Source: Bifidobacterium simiarum (GTDB lineage: Bacteria > Actinomycetota > Actinomycetes > Actinomycetales > Bifidobacteriaceae). From it: a stretch of DNA of 64,000 nucleotides. The stretch is taken from the NCBI RefSeq assembly GCF_002802905.1, contig NZ_PEBK01000006.1, positions 1 through 64,000 of the forward strand, written 5' to 3'. Below the pieces are notes generated by a model. It saw nothing but the letters and a program-made list of their open reading frames with translations. It had not been told where the DNA came from and did not search any database. Position numbers and translations under genes: made by a program. Shown here piece after piece: positions 9,214 through 19,175 of the stretch (position 1 is the first letter of the stretch; every line of letters begins with the position of its first letter).

Positions 9214-10677
9214 ATGAGCGTGCTGGCCAGCAACTACGTACCGGGACTGTATGTGGAGGATCACGCGATCCGTGTGCCGTTGGACTGGCGGGGAGCCGAC
9301 CCCGCCGACGTGCTGGAACGGGGACTGCCCGGCGGGGAAGACGAGACGATCAGCGTGTTCTACCGCGTGGTCACCGCGCCGGAGCACGCCCACGACGATC
9401 TGCCGCTGCTGGTCTTCCTGCAGGGCGGACCCGGCGGACAGTGCCCGCGCCCCGTCAGCCCGACCGACGACGGGTGGATCGCCGAGGCGATCAGTCACTT
9501 CCGCGTGATCCTGCCCGATCAGCGCGGCACCGGCCGGTCCTCGCGCATCGACGCGCAGACGATCGCCCGGTTCGGCTCCGACGCGCGCGCCGCCGCCGAT
9601 TACCTCAAACGGTTCCTGGCCGACTCCATCGTCAGGGACTTCGAATACCTGCGGCTCAAGGAGTTCGGCGGTCGCCGATGGGTGTCGCTCGGCCAGAGCT
9701 ACGGCGGATTCCTCACCCTGACCTACCTGTCGCTGTTCCCGCGCGGCCTCGCCGCCAGCTTCACCACCGGCGGCATTCCGCATGTGCCGGCCGACGCGGC
9801 CGAAGTCTACGCGCACACCTTCCCGCGCATGGCCGCCAAGACGAAGCGCTACTACGAACGCTATCCGCAGGACGTGGCGCGCGTGGCCGCGATCGCCGAC
9901 CGATTGGCCGCCGGCGACGTGAGGCTGCCCAACGGGGATCCGTTCTCCGTGCGCCGCCTGCAGATGCTCGGCAGCGACTTCGGCATGAAACCCAGTTTCG
10001 AACGGCTGCACTGGCTGGTGGATCAGGCGTTCACCGGCGGCGACGGCACGGTTGCCGCGGAGTGTGCGGGGGACGGCTCGGAGACCGCGGACGTTGCGGG
10101 CGTCGCCGGTGGTGCCGTACATACGGGAGACGGTGCCGCGTCGCCGGTGACGCTGTCCACCGGATTCGCCATGAACGTGCTGGCACGCACCGCCTCCTAC
10201 GAGCGTCCGCTCTACTGGCCGCTGCAGGAGTTCATCTACGCGGACGGCGAGATGGACCGGCCGATCGACTGGTCCGCCCAGCACGAACTGGAACGGCACC
10301 CCGAATTCTCGACCGACGCCCGGCCCCTGATGTTCACCGGCGAGGCGGCGTTCCCCTGGATGTTCGAGGAGGATTCGTCGCTGCGCCCGTTCCGCCCGGC
10401 CGTGGAGCTCATGATGCAGGACACCCGCTTCGGCAGGATCTACGACGAGGCGCAGCTGGCGCGCAACGAAGTGCCGCTGCAGGCCGCCGTGTACTACGAC
10501 GACATGTACGTGGACTCCGGCATGCAGCTGGACACCCTCTCGCGCATCGGGCGCTCACACGCGTGGGTGACCAACGAGTTCGAACATGACGGCGTGCACG
10601 GTTCGACGGTGTTCGGCCGGCTGTACCGCGAGGCGCTGGAGCGGGGTGACCTCGAGGATGTGCTCGCCGGACGGTGA
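9214..10677 (+). CDS. Alpha/beta hydrolase, proline iminopeptidase (S33) type
   Basis: A 487-residue cytosolic serine aminopeptidase-like hydrolase, expected to release N-terminal proline from peptides. The oxyanion motif is LQGGPGG (about residues 69-75), the nucleophile elbow GQSYGG, the DQRGTGRSS strand precedes it, and a C-terminal Asp/His pair (EFEHDGVHGS) completes the triad. A Gly/Ala/Thr-rich insert near 10050-10150 resembles a flexible loop in the cap. Start 9214 has GGAAGGAG upstream. It is divergent from the kinase; the 200-base spacer carries two copies of a GGTCGGGGTGGGC-like direct repeat (about 9073-9110), possibly regulatory. Confidence 0.87.
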   Translation: MSVLASNYVPGLYVEDHAIRVPLDWRGADPADVLERGLPGGEDETISVFYRVVTAPEHAHDDLPLLVFLQGGPGGQCPRPVSPTDDGWIAEAISHFRVILPDQRGTGRSSRIDAQTIARFGSDARAAADYLKRFLADSIVRDFEYLRLKEFGGRRWVSLGQSYGGFLTLTYLSLFPRGLAASFTTGGIPHVPADAAEVYAHTFPRMAAKTKRYYERYPQDVARVAAIADRLAAGDVRLPNGDPFSVRRLQMLGSDFGMKPSFERLHWLVDQAFTGGDGTVAAECAGDGSETADVAGVAGGAVHTGDGAASPVTLSTGFAMNVLARTASYERPLYWPLQEFIYADGEMDRPIDWSAQHELERHPEFSTDARPLMFTGEAAFPWMFEEDSSLRPFRPAVELMMQDTRFGRIYDEAQLARNEVPLQAAVYYDDMYVDSGMQLDTLSRIGRSHAWVTNEFEHDGVHGSTVFGRLYREALERGDLEDVLAGR

Positions 10678-10774
10678 CGGTGAGATGATACGGTGACTGT
10701 GCTGGGTGGCATATGGTGGCGGTGCGGATGCATGACGTGGTTGAATGACGTGCCGGGATTGTAGGCTGTAAGGC

Positions 10775-11869
10775 ATGTCTCTAACTATCGGAATCGTCGG
10801 ACTGCCGAACGTCGGCAAGTCCACCATGTTCAATGCCCTGACCCGCAACAACGTGCTGGCCGAAAACTACCCGTTCGCCACCATCGAGCCGAACACCGGC
10901 ATCGTGCCGCTGCCGGACAAGCGTCTTCCCGTGCTCGCCAAGCTGGTGCACACCGAGAAGATCGTGCCCGCCACCGTCACGTTCGTCGACATCGCCGGCA
11001 TCGTCAAGGGTGCTTCGGAGGGTGAGGGCCTGGGCAACAAGTTCCTCGCCAACATCCGCGAGGCCGACGCGATCTGCGAGGTCGTGCGCGCCTTCGAGGA
11101 CGACGACATCGTGCACGTCAACGGCAAGGTCGATCCGGCCGACGACATCGACACCATCAACACCGAGCTGATCCTCGCCGACCTGCAGACCATCGACAAC
11201 GCGCTGCCGAAGCTCGAGAAGGATCTGCGCGGCAAGAAGATCGAGCCGTCATACTTCGAGGCCGTGAAGAAGGCCAAGGAGATCCTCGAGGCCGGAGAGA
11301 CCATCGACCATGCGGCCGCGGCCGGCAAGATCGACAAGGCCGACGTCTACGACCTGCACCTGCTCACCGCCAAGCCGTTCATCTACGTGTTCAACGTGGA
11401 CGACGACGAGCTGCAGAACGACGACCTGAAGAAGAAGCTCACCGATTCCGTGGCCCCCGCCCCGGCCGTGTTCCTCAACGCCCAGTTCGAGGCCGACCTC
11501 ACCGAACTCGACGAGGCGGACGCCCGCGAGATGCTCGAGGATGCGGGACTGACCGAATCCGGCCTCGACCAGCTGGCTCGCGTCGGCTTCGACATCCTCG
11601 GCCTGTCCACCTTCCTCACCGCCGGCGAGAAGGAGGTGCGCGCCTGGCAGATCCACAAGGGCTACACCGCCCCGCAGGCCGCCGGCGTCATCCACACCGA
11701 CTTCGAGAAGGGATTCATCAAGGCCGACATCGTCTCCTACGACGACTTCGTGGCCGCCGAAGGCTCCATGACGAAGATCAAGGAGGAAGGCAAGCTCCGC
11801 CAGGAGGGCCGCGACTACGTCATGCAGGACGGCGACATCGTCGAGTTCAAGTTCAACGTGTCGAAGTGA
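10775..11869 (+). CDS. ychF: Redox-responsive ATPase/GTPase YchF (OLA1 family)
   Basis: A 364-residue universally conserved P-loop ATPase that associates with ribosomes and affects stress responses. The P loop is GLPNVGKST (residues 8-16), the G3-like motif is [10 protein letters not shown], the base-recognition region is YVFNVDDDE, and the C-terminal TGS domain runs from about 280 to the end ([20 protein letters not shown] and [15 protein letters not shown]). The start at 10775 is only two bases after AAGG with TAGGCT upstream, so the mRNA may be short-leadered. Its last ten codons and its terminator recur at 25187-25267. Confidence 0.97.
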   Translation: MSLTIGIVGLPNVGKSTMFNALTRNNVLAENYPFATIEPNTGIVPLPDKRLPVLAKLVHTEKIVPATVTFVDIAGIVKGASEGEGLGNKFLANIREADAICEVVRAFEDDDIVHVNGKVDPADDIDTINTELILADLQTIDNALPKLEKDLRGKKIEPSYFEAVKKAKEILEAGETIDHAAAAGKIDKADVYDLHLLTAKPFIYVFNVDDDELQNDDLKKKLTDSVAPAPAVFLNAQFEADLTELDEADAREMLEDAGLTESGLDQLARVGFDILGLSTFLTAGEKEVRAWQIHKGYTAPQAAGVIHTDFEKGFIKADIVSYDDFVAAEGSMTKIKEEGKLRQEGRDYVMQDGDIVEFKFNVSK

Positions 11870-11920
11870 TTGCTGGGTAGCGTCGAGGGTCTTGGAATCC
11901 AAGCGATTCCAAGACCCTCG
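11840..11920 (+). repeat. Direct repeat copy A: ychF 3' end plus terminator
   Basis: Positions 11840-11913 match 25187-25260 at 73 of 74 bases. The copy contains the last ten codons of ychF, its stop, and most of the terminator. The mismatch (T11890 against C25237) is matched by A11914 against G25261 on the other stem arm, so pairing is kept in both copies. The two copies enclose 13.3 kb of accessory genes. Confidence 0.93.
11884..11920 (+). terminator. ychF terminator
   Basis: A perfect 16-base-pair stem (CGAGGGTCTTGGAATC with its complement) closes on the loop CAAGC and is followed by GTTATTTCG. Strong intrinsic terminator. Confidence 0.85.
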
Positions 11921-11960
11921 GTTATTTCGTCATGCGGAGCTTTTCAGAGGTTGTCCGATA

Positions 11961-12283
11961 TCACGGTTTCACAATCGGCATGAACAGGACGCTGTCGTAG
12001 ACGCCGCCCGTATGCACGGTGTGCCTGCCCTGATTGACGGTGGGCAGCTGTGCGTCCGGCGCCTCGTCGCTGGCGCGGGCCTCGGCCACCGGACCGCAAG
12101 CGTGTCCGCCGATTTCCAGCACCAGGGCTCTCCTTCATGCAGGAGCATATCGGTCGGCCACAATCCCAGATCGACCTGCACCGGTACGAACGGGGTAACC
12201 GGCTGCGGGTTCGTGTAGGTCATGTACGGCTCGGTCGGCGTCGATCGTTTCGTATCGAGTTCGCGGTGCGATGCGCGCAGTCG
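11961..12283 (-). pseudogene. C-terminal remnant of CocE/NonD hydrolase
   Basis: Reading the minus strand gives LRASHRELDTKRSTPTEPY, then QPVTPFVPVQVDLGLWPTDM, and after a one-base deletion near 12128, LVLEIGGHACGPVAEA and finally HTGGVYDSVLMPIVKP before TGA. These are the end blocks of the X-Pro dipeptidyl-peptidase C-terminal (jelly-roll) domain of CocE/NonD hydrolases. Homology stops abruptly at about 12283, where the preceding codons are unrelated. The missing front of the same gene lies at 21370-22868, same strand and right order, so one gene has been split by the 9 kb between. No intact product is possible. Confidence 0.8.
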
Positions 12284-12317
12284 TTGTTCGCATTGTCAGA
12301 ATTTCCTTAATATGCAA

Positions 12318-12356
12318 AACGCGGGGCGGCGGCACATAGTCCGCTCGTCCCGCGTT
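12318..12356 (-). terminator. Terminator of the PTS operon
   Basis: On the minus strand AACGCGGG pairs with CCCGCGTT, with further G-C pairing inside, and TTTT follows. It lies 38 bases past the ptsI stop. Confidence 0.65.
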
Positions 12357-12393
12357 CCTTTGGCGGCCCTAGTATGCTGACCAGTATTGATGC

Positions 12394-14019
12394 TCAGTGG
12401 TTGCGGATGGCGTTGCGCAGGGGTAGGACGCTGGTGGGCGAGACGGACAGTTCGTCGAGTCCGATTTCGAGGAACGTGTCGGTCAGTTCCAGGTCCGCGC
12501 CGAGTTCGCCGCAGATGCCGCACCAGATGCCGTGGCGATGCGCGGCCTCGACGGCCATGCGGATCATGCGCAGCACGGCGGGCGAGTGCGGGTCGGCGAA
12601 GCGTCCGAGGTTCGGGTTCTGCCGGTCGCAGGCCAGCGTGTACTGGGTCAGGTCGTTGGTGCCGATGGAGAAGAAGTCGACCTCGGCGGCCAGTTCGTCG
12701 GCCATGATGACCGAGGCGGGCGTCTCGATCATGATGCCGACCTGGATGTGTTCGTTGAAGTCGATGTGCCCGCCGCGCAGCTCTGTCTTGACCTCATCGA
12801 GGATCTGCTTGGCGTCGCGCACCTCCTGGACCGAGGTGATCATGGGCAGCATGATGGCGATGTTGCCGTACACGGAGGCGCGCAGCAGGGCGCGCAATTG
12901 GACCTTGAAGATCTCCGGCCGGGTCAGGCAGATGCGGATGGCGCGGTAGCCGAGCGCGGGGTTGTCCTCGTGTTCGAGGTTGAAGTAGCCGACCTGCTTG
13001 TCCGCGCCGATGTCGAGCGTGCGGATGACGACCAGGCGGTCGCCCATCTTTTGCGCGACTTCCTTGTAGGCTTCGAACTGGAATTCCTCGGTCGGGTAGT
13101 CCTCGCTCTCCAGGTACAGGAACTCGCTGCGGAACAGGCCGATGCCTTCGGCGTCGTTGGCCAGTACGGCGGTCACGTCGGAGGGGCGGCCGATGTTGGC
13201 GTACAGGCGCACCTGCTGGCCGGACTTGGTTTCGGTGGGCTTGCCCTTGAGCTCCTGCAGCAGGCGCAGGTGTTCCTCGTACTGGGCCTTCTTGCCTTGG
13301 TATTCGGTCAGCGTGGCCTCGTCCGGGTCGACGAACACCATGCCGCTGGTGCCGTCGATCACGGCGGTGTGGCCGTCGTCGGCTGGGTCAAAGCCGTCGC
13401 CGATGCCGATGATGGCGGGCAGGCCCATCGTGCGGGCCAGGATCGCGGTGTGCGAGTTCGCGGAGCCCTTGGCGGTCACGAATCCCAGCACCTTGGCGCG
13501 GTCGAGCTGCACGGTCTCGCTGGGGGCCAAGTCCTCGGCGAGGATGATGTGGCTGTCGCCGTCGCCGTCCTGCGCCCCGCTGCCACGCCTGCCTTCGAGT
13601 ACGTTGATCACGCGGCGGGAGACGTCCTTGACGTCGGCGGCGCGCGCCTGCATGTAGGAGTTGTCCATTGCTGCGAACATGGCGGCGAACTGTTCGGCGG
13701 TGCTGTTGACCGCGAACTCGGCGTTCACCCTGCTCGATGCGATCAGGTCCTCGATGCTTTCCACGTAGTCCGGATCCTGGAGCATGAGCTGGTGGGTGTC
13801 GAACAGTTCGGCCTTGCCTTCGCCGAATTCGGCGGCGGTCCTGTCGCGCAACTGCTTGAGCTGGTTGACGGCCGTATCACGGGCCGCGCGGAAGCGTTCC
13901 ACCTCGGCCTTCGGGTCGTCGACCACGCGGCGTTCAACGGCGTGGTCGACGGTGTCGAGCACGCGGATCGCGCCGATGGCGATGCCGGCGGAGACTCCAA
14001 CGCCTTGTATCGTTCTCAT
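12394..14019 (-). CDS. ptsI: PTS enzyme I (phosphoenolpyruvate-protein phosphotransferase)
   Basis: The 541-residue first enzyme of the phosphotransferase system: it takes phosphate from phosphoenolpyruvate onto a histidine and passes it to HPr. The phospho-histidine signature is GSANSHTAILART; the C-terminal PEP-binding signature is DFFSIGTNDLTQYTLACDRQ; the final Cys in GICGEL is the conserved acid. Length is slightly short of the usual 570. The start ATG at 14019 overlaps the ptsH stop (TGATG), with AAGGAG 8 bases upstream; a GTG one codon earlier is possible. It is the last gene of a six-gene sugar operon rather than standing in a housekeeping ptsHI locus. Confidence 0.95.
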   Translation of the reverse strand: MRTIQGVGVSAGIAIGAIRVLDTVDHAVERRVVDDPKAEVERFRAARDTAVNQLKQLRDRTAAEFGEGKAELFDTHQLMLQDPDYVESIEDLIASSRVNAEFAVNSTAEQFAAMFAAMDNSYMQARAADVKDVSRRVINVLEGRRGSGAQDGDGDSHIILAEDLAPSETVQLDRAKVLGFVTAKGSANSHTAILARTMGLPAIIGIGDGFDPADDGHTAVIDGTSGMVFVDPDEATLTEYQGKKAQYEEHLRLLQELKGKPTETKSGQQVRLYANIGRPSDVTAVLANDAEGIGLFRSEFLYLESEDYPTEEFQFEAYKEVAQKMGDRLVVIRTLDIGADKQVGYFNLEHEDNPALGYRAIRICLTRPEIFKVQLRALLRASVYGNIAIMLPMITSVQEVRDAKQILDEVKTELRGGHIDFNEHIQVGIMIETPASVIMADELAAEVDFFSIGTNDLTQYTLACDRQNPNLGRFADPHSPAVLRMIRMAVEAAHRHGIWCGICGELGADLELTDTFLEIGLDELSVSPTSVLPLRNAIRNH

Positions 14020-14279
14020 CACAGGTTCTCCTTGAGGAACTGCTCGAATTCGGCTGCGGCCTTGACCTCGTCGTTGCCCTGCACCTTGACGGTGACCTCG
14101 TCGCCCTGCTTGACGCCGAGTCCCATGACTCCGAAGATGCGCTTGGCATCCACGGATTTGCCGTCGCGGGTGACGATGATGCTCGACTGGTATTCCTGGG
14201 CCTTGGCGACCAGCAGGCCTGCGGGGCGGGCGTGCATGCCCTCGGGGTCGGATACGGTGAACGTGAATTCCTGAGACAT
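14019..14279 (-). CDS. ptsH: PTS phosphocarrier protein HPr
   Basis: An 86-residue phosphocarrier. His16 in GMHARPA is the residue phosphorylated by enzyme I and used by IIA. The position equivalent to the regulatory Ser46 of low-GC Gram-positive HPr is Arg47 here (DAKRIFGVMGLG), so HPr kinase control is not expected, in line with actinobacteria. It overlaps ptsI by one base pair of codons and follows the phospho-glucosidase gene by 60 bases. Confidence 0.95.
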   Translation of the reverse strand: MSQEFTFTVSDPEGMHARPAGLLVAKAQEYQSSIIVTRDGKSVDAKRIFGVMGLGVKQGDEVTVKVQGNDEVKAAAEFEQFLKENL

Positions 14280-14339
14280 GATGATTCCTTTATGCGTTTG
14301 ATGTGTTGCGCTTGAAGCGCCTTGTATACGTGCTGTGGT

Positions 14340-16181
<1,842 letters not shown>

Positions 16182-16481
16182 TTACTTGGAGGCGATGGCG
16201 ATGGCGTGTTCGAGCACCTTGTCGCCGCGCACCATGCCGTAGTCCTGCGGGTTGATGGCCTCGACTGGCTTGCCGGGCAGCAGCTTCTTGACATGGTCGA
16301 GCTCGTAGCGCACCTGTGGGCCGAGCAGCACGGCGTCGGCGTTCGCGGCCTTCTCCTCGACCTCGGAGATCGGGTAGGCGTCGATTTCGGCCTCGATACC
16401 CTTGGTCTCGGCGGCGGTACGCATCTTCTTGACCAGCATGCTGGTGGACATTCCGGCGTTGCAGCACAGTACGATCTTCAT
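16182..16481 (-). CDS. PTS lactose/cellobiose-family IIB
   Basis: A 99-residue IIB. The phospho-cysteine is C7 in MKIVLCCNAGMSTS, the standard N-terminal loop of the cellobiose-type IIB. The remaining fold shows LLGPQVRYELDHVKKLL as in the family. ATG 16481 follows AAAGGAA. It receives phosphate from IIA and passes it to the sugar at IIC. It stands 162 bases after IIC, a gap occupied by two hairpins. Confidence 0.94.
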   Translation of the reverse strand: MKIVLCCNAGMSTSMLVKKMRTAAETKGIEAEIDAYPISEVEEKAANADAVLLGPQVRYELDHVKKLLPGKPVEAINPQDYGMVRGDKVLEHAIAIASK

Positions 16482-16556
16482 GGTGTTATTCCTTTCAATG
16501 GGCCACATCGATTGTGGGACGATTGGTTCTCTATATGCGTTGAGTTTTGATAAGGC

Positions 16557-16617
16557 GGGAGCCCGGTAAGGGTGGTCGCTCATACCGGGCTCCCATGATC
16601 CGATTGTCGTCAATCGG
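16557..16617 (-). promoter_or_regulatory. Two hairpins between PTS IIC and IIB genes
   Basis: GGGAGCCCGGTA (16557-16568) pairs perfectly with TACCGGGCTCCC (16583-16594); beside it CCGATTG/CAATCGG closes on a four-base loop (16600-16617). On the operon strand neither is followed by a full T run, so partial termination, or protection of the upstream IIC mRNA end after processing, is more likely than full termination. Confidence 0.6.
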
Positions 16618-16643
16618 AAGAGTGGAGCCGTTCCGCCCGCAGC

Positions 16644-18005
16644 TCAGGCCTTAGCGGCCTCGGCGGCGGTCTGGAGATCGGCGTCGTTGGCGGCCTGCTC
16701 GGCGACCCACGCCTGGTCCTGCTTCTTGACGAACGGCAGGTAGACGACCACGGAGATCACGAGGATGATGAGCTGGATGAGCGCACCCTTCCAACCGCCC
16801 AGCAGGAAGCCGGAGATGATCACCGGGGTGGTCCACGGCACCTGGACGGCACCGAATGGAGGCATGAAACCGATGTACATCGCGCCGTAGGTGATGATCA
16901 TGGCGATCAGCGGGACGACGATGAACGGGATCAGGAAGAACGGGTTGAATACGATCGGAAGACCGAAGATGACCGGCTCGTTGATGTTGAACAGGCCGGG
17001 CACGATGGACAGCTTCGACATTTCCTTCATCTGGCTCGACTTGGCCACGATCAGGCCGGCGATGAGCAGGCCGAGGGTGATGCCGGTGCCGCCGAACTTG
17101 ACGAAGCAGTCGACGATCTGCGGGGTGAGGATATGGCCGCCGTCGGCAGTGGTCACGGCCTTGCCGGCATCCATGAGGGCCTGGTTGGCCACGGAGTTGG
17201 CGGTCAGCAGCGGGGCCATGATGCCCATGACGACGTTCGGGCCGTGGATGCCGCACCAGAAGAGGATGGAGATGAGCAGGGTGATGATGATCGCGCCGGC
17301 CCAGTTGTCGGTGAGGTTCTGCATCGGGGTCTGCAGGATCTTGAAGATGAGTTCGGTGAAGCTCACGCCGCCGAACAGCTGGCACAGGTGGTAGATGACG
17401 GCGGAGCCGAGCACCACGAAGAAGCCGGGGATCATGGCGGAGAACGCGTTGGACACGCCTTCGGGCACGGAGTCGGGCAGCTTGATCTTGAGGTTGTGCT
17501 TCATGCACTTGACGAACACCAGGCCGGACAGCAGGCCGACGATGATGGCGGTGATCACGCCGTTGCCGCCGGTCCACGAGGTGGAGATCGCGCCGGACAC
17601 GGAGGCGGTAGTGCCTTCCTTGATCGCGTCGACGGTGCTGTGGTCGATGCTCACCGAGGACGGCGAGAGGATGAAGAAGGCGACCAGGGCCAGCAGGCCG
17701 GAGGAGATGCCATCTTCCTTCTCGTTGCGCGCGTAGGCGTAGCCGATGCCGACCGCGATGATGATGGCCAGGATGTTGAACGTGCCGGCGGACACCTGGT
17801 TCAGGCCGATGTTCCATTTATCGGTGAGCAGGTTGTTCATGAAGTCCGTGTAGCCCTCGAACGGCAGGTTCGCGAGCAGCAGGAACAGCGATCCCACCAG
17901 GGTGGCCGGCATCGTGAGCACGAAGCCGTCCTTCAGAGCGGTGACCGCCTTGGTCGTCGCGAATTTCATGAAGCCGTTGAGCAGTTTGTTGCCGAACTCC
18001 TTCAT
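16644..18005 (-). CDS. PTS lactose/cellobiose-family IIC permease
   Basis: A 453-residue membrane permease with about ten helices that binds and translocates the sugar while it is phosphorylated. Family blocks include the start FMKFATTKAVTALKDGFVLT, the central IHGPNVVMGIMAPLL and the substrate-region LFNINEPVIFGLPIVFNP. ATG 18005 follows AGGAGG. First gene of the operon IIC-IIB-IIA-phospho-glucosidase-HPr-enzyme I and directly downstream of an operator-flanked promoter. Exact sugar (cellobiose, gentiobiose or another beta-glucoside) is inferred only from the neighbouring GH1 enzyme. Confidence 0.94.
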   Translation of the reverse strand: MKEFGNKLLNGFMKFATTKAVTALKDGFVLTMPATLVGSLFLLLANLPFEGYTDFMNNLLTDKWNIGLNQVSAGTFNILAIIIAVGIGYAYARNEKEDGISSGLLALVAFFILSPSSVSIDHSTVDAIKEGTTASVSGAISTSWTGGNGVITAIIVGLLSGLVFVKCMKHNLKIKLPDSVPEGVSNAFSAMIPGFFVVLGSAVIYHLCQLFGGVSFTELIFKILQTPMQNLTDNWAGAIIITLLISILFWCGIHGPNVVMGIMAPLLTANSVANQALMDAGKAVTTADGGHILTPQIVDCFVKFGGTGITLGLLIAGLIVAKSSQMKEMSKLSIVPGLFNINEPVIFGLPIVFNPFFLIPFIVVPLIAMIITYGAMYIGFMPPFGAVQVPWTTPVIISGFLLGGWKGALIQLIILVISVVVYLPFVKKQDQAWVAEQAANDADLQTAAEAAKA

Positions 18006-18080
18006 TCTCGTCCTCCTTTGGGCTGGTTGATGTCCCCGGGCCGGCGTCCCTGTTGTCGGCCCGATTCCTCTTGTTCAGTA

Positions 18081-18121
18081 TCAAGTCATTCGAATGAATA
18101 GGCATAATCCGAATGACTTGA
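18081..18121. promoter_or_regulatory. Overlapping operators downstream of the PTS promoter
   Basis: TCATTCGAATGA (18086-18097) is a perfect palindrome. It overlaps a wider inverted repeat, TCAAGTCATTCG (18081-18092) with CGAATGACTTGA (18110-18121). Likely binding sites for the adjacent GntR-family regulator, placed to block transcription of the PTS operon. Confidence 0.75.
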
Positions 18122-18125
18122 CTAC

Positions 18126-18154
18126 AATATACGAGTTTCATTCGGCTGCGTCAA
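18126..18154 (-). promoter_or_regulatory. PTS operon promoter
   Basis: Minus strand: -35 TTGACG (18149-18154), 17-base spacer, -10 TATATT (18126-18131), about 120 bases before the IIC start. Palindromic operators sit on both sides. Confidence 0.8.
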
Positions 18155-18156
18155 AT

Positions 18157-18168
18157 TCATTCGAATGA
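18157..18168. promoter_or_regulatory. Operator just upstream of the PTS -35 box
   Basis: Perfect palindrome TCATTCGAATGA, two bases from the -35 box. Same motif as the sites at 18086, 19018, 19073 and 20397. Confidence 0.75.
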
Positions 18169-18205
18169 TTTTTAGATACGGCGCGTCGCCTTCCTAAAGG
18201 GCGTC

Positions 18206-18227
18206 GCGGGGCACTGCGCGGCCCCGC
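18206..18227 (-). terminator. Hairpin after the GntR regulator gene
   Basis: GCGGGGC pairs with GCCCCGC around eight bases, 14 bases beyond the regulator stop. No long T run follows, so it is only a possible terminator. Confidence 0.35.
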
Positions 18228-18240
18228 GCGCACGAGGGCC

Positions 18241-18939
18241 TTACTTCAGGTCGGCGAAATTAAAAAACGTGGCCTTCTTATAGTGGTAATAGACCGTGCC
18301 GGCGTTGAACATGCGGCCGCTGGCCAGATAGGCGTCGTCCTCGACCACCAGGGCGGGATCCCCAGTCGACAGGCCAAGGAGGTCGGCCCGGCCATGATCC
18401 AGCTCTCGCGCGTATATCAGCTTGTCCGCAAAGCCCGTACTCAGCCCCAGATCCTCGCGAATATACGCATAGATGGAGCCGCTGGCGATCTCCTCGCTGA
18501 GGTACGGCACGAACTCCTTGAGATACAGGGCGTACTCGATGGCGAAAGGCTCGTCATCCAGCAGACGCAGGCGCGAGACGCTGTAGACCTTGGCGTCGGC
18601 GGCGCACTTGAGGCGCGCGGAATCCGCGCCCGCCTCGCGCTGCTCCAGCTTGATCAGCTTGGAGGACACGGAATGGCCGGGGAACTCCGAGGTCATGCCT
18701 CTCGTGCCGTTGATGTTGAGGCAGCCCTCACGCCTGTTCTCCCGGACGAACATGCCGCTGCCCTGCACCGGATACACATCGCCAAGCTCGGCCAGCAGAG
18801 AGATGGCGTTACGCACGCAGTACCGGGTCGCGCCGAACTGCTCCATGAGCTCGGGCTCGGTGGGCAGCTTTCCCGTGTCACGATATTTGCCCTTGTCGAT
18901 CTCCACCTTGAGAATCTTCGCCAGTTCACGGTATTTCAT
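18241..18939 (-). CDS. GntR/HutC-family regulator of the PTS cassette
   Basis: A 232-residue regulator. The N-terminal winged helix (1-70) contains GKLPTEPELMEQFGATRYCV and the wing VYPVQGSGMFV; a UTRA-type effector domain follows (about 85-230), which in this family binds sugar phosphates or related ligands. ATG 18939 follows GGAGGG. It is transcribed in the same direction as the PTS operon but upstream of it, with its own promoter region (18940-19175) carrying two operator copies, so autoregulation is likely. The palindrome TCATTCGAATGA found before every unit of the cassette is its probable target; this is inference from placement. Confidence 0.9.
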   Translation of the reverse strand: MKYRELAKILKVEIDKGKYRDTGKLPTEPELMEQFGATRYCVRNAISLLAELGDVYPVQGSGMFVRENRREGCLNINGTRGMTSEFPGHSVSSKLIKLEQREAGADSARLKCAADAKVYSVSRLRLLDDEPFAIEYALYLKEFVPYLSEEIASGSIYAYIREDLGLSTGFADKLIYARELDHGRADLLGLSTGDPALVVEDDAYLASGRMFNAGTVYYHYKKATFFNFADLK

Positions 18940-19017
18940 GCACCCTCCAAAATCACATCATCCAGCCGCGCCACATCGCCGCGACACATGATGGCCATTT
19001 TATCGCATGATTCGCAT

Positions 19018-19029
19018 TCATTCGAATAT
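19018..19029. promoter_or_regulatory. Partial operator before the GntR gene
   Basis: TCATTCGAATAT matches the cassette operator at ten of twelve positions. It lies between the gene start and a possible TATATT -10 read on the minus strand. Confidence 0.55.
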
Positions 19030-19039
19030 AACGTTTTCC

Positions 19040-19069
19040 TTCAATCCATATCCCTTCAATCCATATCCC
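19040..19069. repeat. Tandem 15-base duplication in regulator leader
   Basis: TTCAATCCATATCCC occurs twice in perfect tandem between two operator copies. It changes operator spacing by about 1.5 helical turns. Confidence 0.9.
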
Positions 19070-19072
19070 TTT

Positions 19073-19090
19073 AATTCATTCGCATGAATT
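19073..19090. promoter_or_regulatory. Extended operator upstream of the GntR gene
   Basis: AATTCATTCGCATGAATT, the 18-base form of the cassette palindrome with one central change (C for A). Likely autoregulatory site. Confidence 0.7.
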
Positions 19091-19175
19091 TTAAACGACG
19101 AAAAATAGTCATTCCCTACGACGAACAGTAGCGAGAAATGAATTCGCCACGACACATCTCCACCCGACACTGAAG

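Noticed and set aside
12284-12393. Possible short genes between the hydrolase remnant and ptsI
   Set aside because: Open frames here overlap the terminator and remnant and lack ribosome-binding sites.
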